Positions 48,300 through 58,825 of a stretch of DNA of 64,000 nucleotides are shown here, piece by piece; the stretch's first letter is position 1; every line of letters begins with the position of its first letter. The notes under the pieces are model-generated. The model was not told the origin of the DNA and did no database searches. It saw nothing but the letters and a program-made list of their open reading frames with translations. The position numbers were made by a program, and so were the translations under genes. The stretch comes from Gibbula magus (lineage: Eukaryota; Mollusca; Gastropoda; Trochida; Trochidae): the NCBI GenBank assembly GCA_936450465.1, contig OW388304.1, positions 9,554,700 through 9,618,699 on the forward strand, read 5' to 3'.

Positions 48300-49180
48300 A
48301 GATATTGCGGGTGAGAGATCAGGCGATATTTCCTAGGAGAGAGGAGTGGTTTAACGGTAGAATTTGTATGATGCCTTGTAACAGTCAACATGGCATCACA
48401 ATGAGTTTACATCATCGCAAAATGCCATCACAACTCTATGATGTCATACACATTATGATGTAACACTGCTGTGACATTACCGCATCGGAAGTTGCAGTGC
48501 TATGCTCAGAGATGTACATTTTTATTGAAGGTTGAGAATAATAATTTTGGATGATTAATAGAATCTCACCCTCGTGTTTTCTTATATCGTTATATCTACA
48601 TTTGTTGCTAATGTAAAAAATGTCACTGGCGAGCCCTCAGATATGTTAGTAACTTGTATCAACTCATATTGATAGATATGATATCAGAAGACACTCGGAT
48701 AAGATTCTCTATATACATTCAGCAAAGAGAAACTGGTATTTTTTACCTAATATATTTTGTATTTATTCACATGAATACTAAATGTGTCTAAATATCTAAT
48801 CATGCTGTGGACAATAATCGATAAACAAGGATTTACGATGCCCAGAATCTCAAAGTCTCCTCTGATCATCAACGTTTTCTTGCACCTACTATTACTAATG
48901 TTTCTTATACATATTACATCATATAACTATATTCGTGTACATAGCAATCAAAGATGTTTCAGTGCCAAAGATAGTTAATAAGTTGGCGTTTTCACTAAAC
49001 TTTACCTTAATACCAAACATTATGTTCAGACAACTACTTTGAAATAGCAATTTTAGCAATCCGATGTGTGTTTGAACAGATAATATTATTAAGTCTCATG
49101 ATCTCATGACTGAAATTTTGTATATCATTTTACGAAACACAGCCTAATCATAGACATTCAAAATCGATTTTATCCTGCAG
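48300..49180. other. Intergenic, no gene seen
   Basis: AT-rich; only short unsupported frames. Confidence 0.5.
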
Positions 49181-49770
49181 AAATAGTTTGTGTTTGACTC
49201 TGTTTATAATTAGGTATCGTGTCTTTTGCCCCTCAGTGTGTGTATATATACTGATAGAAATGTATTAACTAACACTTGGTAAACTGTTGGTTTTTGGTGT
49301 GAGGAATGAACGCTGTCTAACAGAATGTAGAGCCGGAAATTGTCCAAAGTCAGTATCATGTGTGTCTCCATACTGTTGTTTACAGAAGCACACCTGTCTG
49401 GTAGACTTTGCATGAGTTTTCTGACCACATCTCTAGGAATAGCTCGTCACTCCTCTGTTCGTGCATCATACAGTTGGTTGAGGTTATCTGCATGTATTTG
49501 ACGTTTTGAACTCTGCCACTGTCATCATCACAGAAATGGTCCATTGTACGTCTGGATTTTATATAATCATCTATATTACAAGGACGTGACTGGTCCATTA
49601 ATCATTCTTTAACATGCTGCACGATATTATTCCAACTTTTTTTCAACTTATTGTCAATCAGTAGGGCTACCCATAGAAATGTAATTTCTTTTACGAGTAT
49701 CATGCCATTCCGTGGTCATTTTACTAACTATTTTACAGTGTTTCTTATGATGTGATAAGTCATTCTATAC
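49180..49770. repeat. Segment duplicated at 51,890-52,310
   Basis: Shares phrases such as GGAAATTGTCCAAAGTCAGTATC, GGACGTGACTGGTCCATTAATCATTC and CTACCCATAGAAATGTAA with 51,890-52,310. These are the 3' flanks of genes H and I, so H and I arose from a local duplication of gene plus flank. Confidence 0.85.
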
Positions 49771-50673
49771 ACAATGACTGCCTGTCGAGAAGATGTTTTA
49801 AGAAAGCGTAAAACACGAACAGATTGTTAACTTTATAGTTCATCCGTTTCTGTTTAAAATTATAGTGACAGTAGCAAGTCTAAAAACGAAAATTGAGGAA
49901 ATACTCACTGAATGCAAACTACGTTGTTGATGCATTATTAAAACATTGACTAGTTGCAACATATGGCTTAGGGTTTTTCAAATGAAAAACAGTGATATTA
50001 ATTGTGGCATCCATGCAATGATGAATGGAAATCAGGGAACCCTTGAGTAGCGGTGCTGGATATTGATGCTACACAAATGACCAAATGTATACATACAGAA
50101 ATAAGTTAAGCACCCCTACATTTAAAACTGAAATGACATTTTTATAGTACAGTACATGTATGTGTCTAATTACTTAAAAGACAAATGTATTCATGTTGAC
50201 ATTTTAGAAATATTTCTGATATTCCTCGAACAAATAACAAAAAGTAACTATTGCCCTTGTGACGTTACCACCTGATCAACGTTAGGCTTGAGATGACAAA
50301 AACACCGGGTTGACTTTAATGCGTAAAACATCTTTCAAAATGCTAAATAATAAAGCAACTGTTTTGGTGAAATTCCTTTTTCATCAATGCCAACAGTTAT
50401 TGACAGAATCAAACGATTTTAGAAATCATTTAGGATTATTTTGAGTTAATCCGGTGGTTAAGAACTTAGCCATGCTTAGGACGGGTTAATACAGGTAATG
50501 CTTACTGAATTTTGTCATTGCACAACCTTCTTTTAATTTGTCTTTTTTTTAAATCTTTGATACTAATAGTGTATCAAAAGGCGAATGTCACGACCAAAAT
50601 AACTGTAAAAAAAACAGAAAACATATGTTGTCTTTATTTGCCATTACATCTAGGCTACAGCTATGTATCATCA

Positions 50674-51682
50674 CTATACGCCAGAATGGAGAAGAACGCC
50701 TCCACAGGAAGAGACGTTGGGCCAATACTTTACTTTGCTGTTGGAAACGAAATGCACAACATCTCCTTCTATCAGTTGTGTGATGGAGGTCAAACTTGTA
50801 ATGGCTGTGTTCCCTTGGTTATATTGATGTCCATAACCTGCGCCGAAAACCTCATCGTTTCTCTTCATATAAAGACTAAAGCCCGTCGCACCAGTAAATG
50901 TCAGGTTTATCCAGAAGAGATAGGTACCATTCACAGAGGCAGTGAAAATGCCATTAGAAGGGTTCCAACACCCACCTTCGTTGTATTTGATGACAGAAAA
51001 TATCAGAGTTGAGTTTTCCAGGAATGTTTTTGGGTGAATTTGCTCTCCTTCTACTACCATGGTAGCTTCAAAAGCAACTCCCCGACGACTGAAACCTGAA
51101 ACATATCAAAGTACTCTACTTGGACCGTTTCATTTGAAATCTTTTATAATCCCTTTGTAAACATTATTGATAAACATTTGGAATAATTATGAGCTTTGAA
51201 TTAAACTATGACCTTTGATATTAGTAGTAACTAGGATAGGGATAAACTTTTTTAAAATTTTAATTCATAAGCATGCTTATGCACATAATTGTCAACAACA
51301 ATTTTTTATATTCTATATTTCTTACATTAATACCTGAACATTTTTAACACTCACTTTTTCCTGCACCATTCATCGACGTATAATTATCCTTCAAAGAAAG
51401 CTCATTTTCGAGAAATGTGTAGTTATACTGTAATTTGTAAAGTTCGTCCTTCGTCTGGGTCAAGTTATTTGTCGTCTCGGTCAACCTAGATAAGACACTA
51501 GAAAGAACCGCTGTTTGCTTCTGATCCTGAGCCACAATATGCTTCTGAAGGTCTGATACTGTCTCCTCCAGTTGCGTCAACTGATGTTTCATGGTGGTAC
51601 TTTCATTATTGTCATTTGGAAAAGCTTTCACAATAATAACTGTGAACAGACAAACAGCAATGAAAAAAACTTGTCCCTCCAT
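50674..51682 (-). CDS. C1q gene H: secreted coiled-coil/C1q-domain protein
   Basis: Exons 51,682-51,355 and 51,095-50,674 encode 249 residues, with a 259-bp phase-1 intron (GTGAGT to TTTCAG). The start matches gene G (MEGQVFFIAVCLFTVIIVKA). The coiled coil has two heptads fewer than A-C (LTETTNN, LTQTKDE). The junction codon is AGT. The C1q domain retains SNGIFTASVNGTYLFWIN and CGGVLLHSGV. A stretch in the middle is unusual: GAGYGHQYNQGN replaces the A/GRLPNP consensus, and LIEGDVVHFVSNSK replaces LVEGDLVQFVANK. AATAAA is at 50,633. A plus-strand frame of 166 codons opposite exon 2 is a shadow. Confidence 0.87.
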
Positions 51683-51718
51683 GTTCGTTTTTGTTTGACA
51701 TTGGGAAAGTATTCTGCA

Positions 51719-51732
51719 AGTGATAAGATAAA
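51719..51732 (-). promoter_or_regulatory. GATA-like motif upstream of gene H
   Basis: AGTGATAAGATAAA, 37 bp before the ATG. Confidence 0.45.
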
Positions 51733-51889
51733 GATTCATGAATTTGATGCTCTAGATAGCTATGTTACTTGGGCCCGAAAGTGTGCATAATTCATCGTAT
51801 CGTGGTTAGGGATGCTCCAGGTATACTATTTACATACACAGATCAGTCAGATTTGCTTTTAATACAATATCAAATAAATGCATATATTG

Positions 51890-52310
51890 AATTTCTAATA
51901 GAATTAGTTTTGTTTGAATCTGTTGATAATTGATATTGTTATGATTTTGCCTCTCGATGTATATATCCTGACAGAAAAGTGAACGCTTTGTAAACTTTTT
52001 AATTTTTAAAGGTCCCGTATGAGGTTTGAACACTGTGTAACAGAAACGTAGAGCTGGAAATTGTCCAAAGTCAGTATCGTGTGTGTCCACTGTAATCATC
52101 ACAGAAATGGTCTATTGTACTTCTGGATTTTATAAAATCAACTTCATGAGAAGGACGTGACTGGTCCATTAATCATTCGTTAACATGTTTCACTATACCA
52201 ACTATTTTCAACTTATTGTTAATCAGTAGTGCTACCCATAGAAATGTAAAAAAAATTACGAGTATCATGCCATTTCGTGGTTATTTTACTTAATATTTGA
52301 CATTATTATA
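51890..52310. repeat. Segment duplicated from or to 49,180-49,770
   Basis: The counterpart of the earlier segment, lying 3' of pseudogene I; shortened by several small deletions. Confidence 0.85.
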
Positions 52311-52428
52311 TGATAGAAGGTTTTTACCAGTTCTGCCTGGTCCAAAGATTGTTACAAGACAGTCCATAGAAAATGATATTTACTTGGGAACAATGGTCGC
52401 ATTAATCAACTTTGACGTAATATATTTG

Positions 52429-52655
52429 TGACGTCAGGGCAACAATTGTAACATGATGCATAGCAACGTTTATGCCACCATTGATGTCGGCGTTTCGAAT
52501 TGCTGTGAAGATGAATCATTTTGCCGTCGTGAATGTTGAACAAAACATAATTGTTGGTACATCTCGTATGTTCTAGTTGTTTCTTCTCAAAGTCATATAT
52601 CAAAACAATTATAATTTCTAAGTGAGGTCAGTGATGCATGTGTTGTGTGACGTCA
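52429..52655. promoter_or_regulatory. Pair of TGACGTCA sites left of a palindrome
   Basis: Perfect octamers at 52,429 and 52,648, bracketing a 65-codon minus frame (52,603-52,406) of unknown nature. The palindrome follows 79 bp to the right. Confidence 0.35.
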
Positions 52656-52733
52656 CATTAATAAATGCTGCAGTTCGTTTAGTAAAGAAACTCCATTTCT
52701 TCTAGATATGTTTTCATTGAGCCATATAATAAA

Positions 52734-52873
52734 ACAATAATGGACTCTTGTGGAGGTCAATATCGGTTTTCATAGACCTGAGTCAAACAATATTGACCTC
52801 GCAAGCTCTGTCAATATTGTTTGACTCAGGTCAATAAAAACTACTATTGACCTCTACAAGAGTTCATAATTGT
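52734..52873. repeat. Palindromic foldback with CTCGCAAGCTCTG centre
   Basis: Arms of about 65 bp from ACAATAATGGACTCTTGT to its complement, with AGGTCAATA and CCTGAGTCAAACAATATTGA within the arms. Confidence 0.88.
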
Positions 52874-53034
52874 ATAGTGTCTGTTAGTATGTAAGTCATT
52901 CTATACACAATGTCTGCCGGGCAAGAACATGTTTTTAAGAAAGCTTAACGACATAAAAACATAACGACCAAAAACTAACTTATGAGCCAACCCAAAGAAG
53001 CAAACAAAAATCATGATTTGTCATTATTTGTCAT

Positions 53035-54374
53035 TACATCTACGTCTATTTATGATCACTGTACGCCAGAATGAGGGAAAACGCCTCCACAGGAAGAGAC
53101 GTTGGGCCAATAATGTAAACTGCCAGGCAAACAAAAATACATACTTCTGTTGATTTTATCATATATATGATTTTCAGTTGCAAATATCATGTGTCATAAT
53201 CTAAAACTGAAAGGTACAGGTGTTTATTTTTGATGATACACACATCGACATGTAAGACATATTCTATGTGAAAATTAATAAATGTGCCTGATTACAACAT
53301 TTTAAACATTGTAGGGGTCCTGTTGGTGTAAATTGAATTGTTTACCTCTATCTTTATTAAATTAAGATATTATAACTACACTTTCACCACAGTCACCAAT
53401 TAATTCATTCAAACTATTGCAGATAAGTATTATTGTATCGTGCCATCGTGCATCTGATAAATATTGAATTAATCTAAACCAACTTAGGTGAGTACTTTCT
53501 TTTGCCCGGAAGTTTACGTTTTGGTTGAATTCACAATATCCCCCTCTATCAGCTGTGTAATGTAGATCAGACTTGTCATGTTCTTCACCGCTGGGTTAGT
53601 TTGATATCCAGGGGCTTTACTGAACATTTAACCAGTTTTCTTCGTAAGAAGAAATAAAGTCCTTCACACAAATATATCCAAAAGAGATGGGTACCATTCA
53701 CAAAAGCAGTGAACAATAAATATTAGAGTTTCCAAGAACGTTCTTAGTGACTTTGCACATCATTCGGGGTAATGACAGCTTTAAGGGGAACTTACTGACG
53801 ACTGAAACCAGAGACACATCCGGATACTTTGCTGGGACCGCTTCATTTGAAAGTTTGATTATCCATTTTATAAACATTCTCAATAAATGTATGGAAACAT
53901 CATGAACTTCAAATACAGTTATGGATTTCGATAGCAGTATTAACTGGGATATGTAAGTACAAACATGTATGTAATCGTATACTGCATATGTTGATTGCAT
54001 GTATCTTGCGCTATCATCCTTAACGTAGTACTTGCAAATGAACCAGGATAAATTGTATATTTACCAACAATACTCACGCCATTAACAACATATAATAATC
54101 CTTCAAAGACGAGAATTCGTCTTCAATGACTGTGTGGTTATGCTGTAGTTTGACAAGTTTGTCAACCGCCATGATCAACTGATCTGTCATAATGGTACAG
54201 CTGTTGCTTCTAAGCCTCAGCCACAATATGCTTCTGAAGACTCCATACTGTCTCCTCCAGTTGCTTCAACTGATGCTCCATGGTTGTGGTTTTCTTGTCA
54301 TTTGTGGAATCACAATTGTTTCTATACCCAGGCAGAGAGTAACCAAACAAACTTCTCCAACTATTTTCGTATTA
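53035..54374 (-). pseudogene. C1q gene I: heavily damaged copy
   Basis: Traces of both exons remain. Exon 2 pieces lie at 53,040-53,117 and 53,515-53,815, split by a MITE; the second piece has lost the segment encoding the central GVFTA strand region and contains frameshifts and stops. Exon 1 lies at about 54,080-54,374 (donor-like CTCAC near 54,073), missing most heptads and the QDQKQTAVLS segment. The upstream GATA word has decayed to AAGTGTTGATTATAT near 54,396. Both protein-coding parts and the putative control motif are therefore lost. Confidence 0.88.
53118..53514. mobile_element. MITE inserted in exon 2 of C1q pseudogene I
   Basis: 397 bp with ends AACTGCCAGGCAAACA and CCCGGAAGTT, flanked by TA at 53,116 and 53,515. 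The flanks join to restore the C1q exon alignment (GGGCCAATA...CGTTTTGG). Same family as 38,913-39,298. Confidence 0.9.
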
Positions 54375-54889
54375 GCTTGAAGAGGGAATAAACACATTTT
54401 GCAAGTGTTGATTATATTATATAATGTTTTTTGCTGCTGTGAATAGTTTTGTTCTTAGTCCCATATTATGTAATGATAGTTGTTAAGTATTTCCATATTG
54501 GGCCGTTTACAGGTCCAAGGTACATCTGAATTGGAACAAAGAGAAGTCGATAGCCAAATCAACAGATCGAGGACCTTTAACGCGGTATAGGGAAATACTT
54601 AATTAATGACTATTTTATTAATTAACCTGTTTCCATTCCATTTGGACAATTTATATATGTCCTTACTATATCTTGACTGTAAGAAATGATATAACAATAA
54701 TTAAATACAACCTCAAAAACTATTTAATATTATAAGTTATAATTCAAACTTTCCATTTAGAACATATCATTTTAGTTCATTGCACGATGAGTCTTTAAAT
54801 AGCAATTTAAAGAGGAACTTGGATTCTAGGAGGGTTATCAGGGGACATACCTTTGCTAGACGACCGAATGTTTGTATGAATACAAATAA

Positions 54890-54895
<6 letters not shown>

Positions 54896-54940
<45 letters not shown>

Positions 54941-54941
54941 T

Positions 54942-54993
<52 letters not shown>
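54896..54993. repeat. (TG)n microsatellite
   Basis: About 98 bp of TG with three single-base interruptions. The Cys-Val and Thr-His frames here are artefacts. Confidence 0.98.
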
Positions 54994-54995
<2 letters not shown>

Positions 54996-55075
54996 AGTGT
55001 GTGACTGTGTGGCTGTGTTCAACAACATAAGGCATGACATTTGGTCAGGTAAATATATGGAAATTACCCCCTCAA

Positions 55076-55365
55076 CCCCCACAAAATTGCTACAAAAGGT
55101 TTCTCAACTGATTCTGGTAGGGTGTAGTGCACTTTATAACATACTAAAAATTTACCAAAGTAGGACCCCCGGAAAAGACTTTTTTCAAGATGGCGTCCAA
55201 GATGGGCGTCAAAAACCTCTTAATGATCATAACTCTATAACTATCAACTCAAATTTGATGATATTGGTGTCTATTCTTATGGTATCGAGGGCAACGATCA
55301 CATTATGATCATAAACAATTATGTCATTTTCATCAAATTTGAGTTACCTTTTGTAGCAATTTCTT

Positions 55366-55372
<7 letters not shown>
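55076..55372. mobile_element. MITE-like element with CCCCCACAAAATTGCTAC ends
   Basis: Left CCCCCACAAAATTGCTACAA and right TTGTAGCAATTTCTTTTGGG are inverted. The interior includes CAAGATGGCGTCCAAGATGG. The right end runs into a 35-G tract. Confidence 0.75.

Positions 55373-55402
<30 letters not shown>
55368..55402. repeat. Homopolymer run of 35 G
   Basis: Thirty-five uninterrupted G residues at the right end of the MITE-like element; length is uncertain because such runs are prone to sequencing error. Confidence 0.9.
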
Positions 55403-55404
55403 CT

Positions 55405-55865
55405 GTTCGTCTTATCATATGATTAGTGATTCAAAACTAAATGTCTGCTAGCCGAGGATGTGATTTTAAGAACACTTCAATCACAACCGGCTTGTTAAGT
55501 TCAAAGTTTATCATTCCTATTCCTAATTAAAGTGACAGTCCGATTAGTGACAATTTAGACAAAATTCTAGGGATTACTCCAGTGTGTCCGAGCTATGTTA
55601 TAAATGAGTGATTTAAACATATCACTAAGGATTTTTTTTTTTAAAAGTGACATTTATTTGACATCCATACAACCATACAACCACCCTTTATCAGCAGAGC
55701 ACGGTGTTGATGCTACACAAATGTTACTTTGTATTTATCCTGATGAGCACTGTAAGTATTCCCCAGAATTTCATCTCAACATATACACCTGGTCAGACCT
55801 ACCCTTTATGCCAAGTACCTTAATTAGACGCCTGCCTAATAAAGCAGGCTGCCTCGTATAAACGA
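55405..55865. repeat. 3'-flank block of a C1q gene, without a gene beside it
   Basis: Aligns with 40,550-40,930 over its whole length (TTAAAGTGACAGTCCGATTAGTG; GCAGAGCACGGTGTTGATGC; CACCTGGTCAG). In other places this block lies 3' of a C1q gene, to its left. Here the sequence to the right has no C1q exon before the retrotransposon. Confidence 0.65.
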
Positions 55866-55869
55866 CCTT

Positions 55870-56948
55870 GCAAAGGGCTTTCTGAAATAAATAAATGCCA
55901 ATCTAGTTCAAACTAGCTGTAATGTTATAGTCCCCTAAGTCCGTCATTACATCTAGAGAATTCGAAATCAAGAAATCAGAACAGACCTGGCTCAGCTCTT
56001 GAGGCGACTAAGCAATGGGATGTTTTGGACGTTCTTGTCAACCTCGATGGAAATTCTGATTGCCTTCGATGGTTTCCGGTGAATTCCGTAAATTATAGCA
56101 AAGCTGTCGCACAGTGATAATATTGAATTGAATTATTTCATCGAATGTGTGTCCTCAATGGCCCTGTACGTATGTCTACATAATGATGTTATTTGATGAG
56201 CGAATTTATTGAGTGAAACGCTAATTACACATATTTACTGACAGGTTTAGTAATGAAAGTATTCATGCATTTCCTAATTTCACAGATTTACCGTAATATA
56301 TCTTCCATACAGACACAAGTTTCATTGTATTGACGTTTAGAAAATTTGAGTTTTAAGCACAAAATGGTAGAGGTTACTTATTTCCTTAGTTAATAGTAAA
56401 ACAAGTTTACAAATCTTAAAAATAGACACATGCGTGTTCTCCGATCATATGAGCAAATGATACTGATATGAATTAAGTTAAGCAATGCTGTAAATATATT
56501 CAAACCTCAGAAAACAATTTCGTTAAATGAATTTGTTGTACCAATAGTAGGTCTGAGTAATATCCCTCACCTGTGGACGCAATATCACATAGATGTATTA
56601 CATTTAGACGGAGATATTCTATCTTAATTCATCTATTAAAATATACAATTGAATTTCAATACTGCACTTTTTCTGAAAATCGCCGGTTATTTCCGTTAGT
56701 AGTAATTCCGCTCACCAATGTCCGTAAAACCGCTCATTTAAAAATGTAACGTTTTGAGACTATGGATTATGTCAGAAATTATTTATTTGTATTTTCACCA
56801 ATATATTTCTAAATTTATTCATAAATATATATTCTTTTTGAAAACGACTATGAACAGGCGTGTGAAAACGAGATATTTTTAAATGATGTCATAATTTTTA
56901 AAATATTCCAATTCTCAAGTGTAGGCTCTTTATTAACATTTGCTATTA
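55870..56948. other. Intergenic, no gene seen
   Basis: AT-rich, ends at the left LTR. Confidence 0.55.
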
Positions 56949-57380
56949 GTTAAGTAGATTTAGGCTTCCGCCTTCAATATTTTATTTATGTTTTTGATTT
57001 ATATTATTAGGTAGGAACATGTGGACTAACATCAGTATTCTATGTCCTCAAATCGGAATCTGGTTGCAAACACTGCATAAGGGGCCTTAAACACCCCCGG
57101 GGTTGGGACTTTTGGTGTCAATAGAAAATTCCGATCTTAAGAGTAGTGTAGGTAAATTACACATCATATAAGGGGTTTTCGATGGTGTTGAGTCCAAATC
57201 TGACCATAGTTTGTCATTTAGACGTTGGAAATAAGGAAATAAAAGGCTTCTGGCTGATCATTAACGTTGTATTTGGCATCAAAGTTTACATCGTGGCATC
57301 GTGGCATCGTGGCCTCATGGCGTCGTGGTAAGCACTCAAGGGAAGTAACTCTCAATAACCAAACGTTATGGACGGCCGCT
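56949..57380 (-). repeat. 3' LTR (at least this extent)
   Basis: Homologous to 63,575-64,000 from GTTAAGT.AGATTTAGGC onward. The inner boundary cannot be set because the other LTR leaves the window at the base matching 57,380. It has three ATCGTGGC units against two in the other LTR. It lacks the outer 30 bp seen in the 5' LTR. Confidence 0.88.
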
Positions 57381-57676
57381 AAAGGGTAAAAACGTCAAAA
57401 CGTCTTTGTGATAAATCATAAATCCATGGCATCTGAACACTGTAGAAAAGAACTTATATTACTAGAGTCTTCAGAACTGGGTCATTAGCACATGATTCAA
57501 ACAGTTCATGGACACAATCATGTGAATATAATCAGTCTGTATCATTCATTTTTGGCAACTTCACAAGGCGGGACACTGGTCTCAGGTAGGTGTGCTCTCC
57601 AACGCACACTCTCAGGGCTCGCACCTTCCCATCTGAGCACTGGGGAGCCTCGGTCACTCGTCACTCGTCCGACAAG

Positions 57677-58825
57677 TCAGTTGGCTCTTATCTGCTGGGG
57701 GTCCATAATCATCACCACGTCATCCACAGAGATACGGTCGTGATCCCTGTGCCATTTGCCTCGTGGTTGAAGCATTGGAAGATATCGGCGAATGAACGCC
57801 TTCCAGAACTGGTCAGCTAACACTTGACAGTGTCGCCAACGCCTTCTACCCATAAGCTCATTTTCAGGGTAGACAACTTGTGGAAGTGAGGTGTCAGGTC
57901 TTCCAATTAGCAAAGAGTTTGGTGTCACTGGATCGATGTCTGCAACATCGCTGGAGACGTATCCAAGAGGTTTAGAGTTCAGGATTGCACTGATTTCTGA
58001 CAGCATTGTTCTGAGGACTGGTTCTGTAACTGTCTGAGTTCCCAGGACAGCTTTAAGACCCTGTTTTACTGATCGGACTTCTCTTTCCCACAATCCACCG
58101 AAGTGTGGCGCATAAGGAGGATTGTACTTGAAAGTGATCTTGTATGGTGCCAACTGATTGCGGATGGTGGGGTTCATTGTTTCAAAGGCCTCTGTCAGTT
58201 CTGAGTCTTCTTCCTTGAAGTTAGTACCACAATCTGACAAGATCTCGAAGGGATTTCCTCTATAGGATATGAACCTTCGCACACTCATGAGGAAAGCATC
58301 AGTGTCCATGTTCTCTAATAAGTCTAGGTACACTGCTCTGGTTGTCATACATTTAAAGACAATACCCCACCTTTTCTCTTGCTTTCGTCCTACTTTCACC
58401 CACATTGGACCGAAACAATCCACACCGGTTGAATAGAATGCAGGCTTGTACAGTCTCAGTCTAGCCTTTGGTAGGTCTGCCATCTTTGGTAGCTTAGGTG
58501 TTGCACGGAGTCTCTGACACTCAAGACATGCCCTCTGGTGTCTCTTGATAGCTTCACGGCCTCGTAGGATCCAAAACTCTCTGCGAATCTCAGCAAACAA
58601 TCTCTCAGGTCCATAGTGTTTGAGTTTATCATCATACCGCTTGATCAATAGTTTGGTGATTTGGTGGTTGGGATCTAGAACAACAGGGTGTTTAACATTC
58701 TCAGGAATCTCTTCAGCTTCCCGAAGTCTACCTCCTACATGGATGAGGTTTGTAGAGGAGTCGTAGTCTGGGGCTAACTCAAGCAACCTACTTGTCGACA
58801 ATACTGGCTTCTTCGCTTTAAGGGC
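57677..58825 (-). pseudogene. BEL/Pao pol: integrase region
   Basis: Open for 374 codons downstream of an in-frame TGA (58,826-58,828); the ATG-like start in this frame is not a true start. An HHCC zinc-binding segment is seen (HYGPERLFAEI, then HQRACLECQR). The catalytic triad of the integrase core appears in GVDCFGPMWV, ILSDCGTNFK and FGGLWEREV. The C-terminal part (GRRRWRHCQVLADQFW, then LQPRGKWH) is typical of BEL/Pao integrases. It would insert element DNA into chromosomes. It was part of one polyprotein with RT and RNase H, separated now by the single stop. Confidence 0.9.

Noticed and set aside
50512..51012. 166-codon plus frame opposite exon 2 of gene H
   Set aside because: Antisense shadow of the C1q exon; similar shadows occur opposite exon 2 of D, E and F.
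54780..55082. Cys-Val and Thr-His repeat frames
   Set aside because: Translations of the TG microsatellite.
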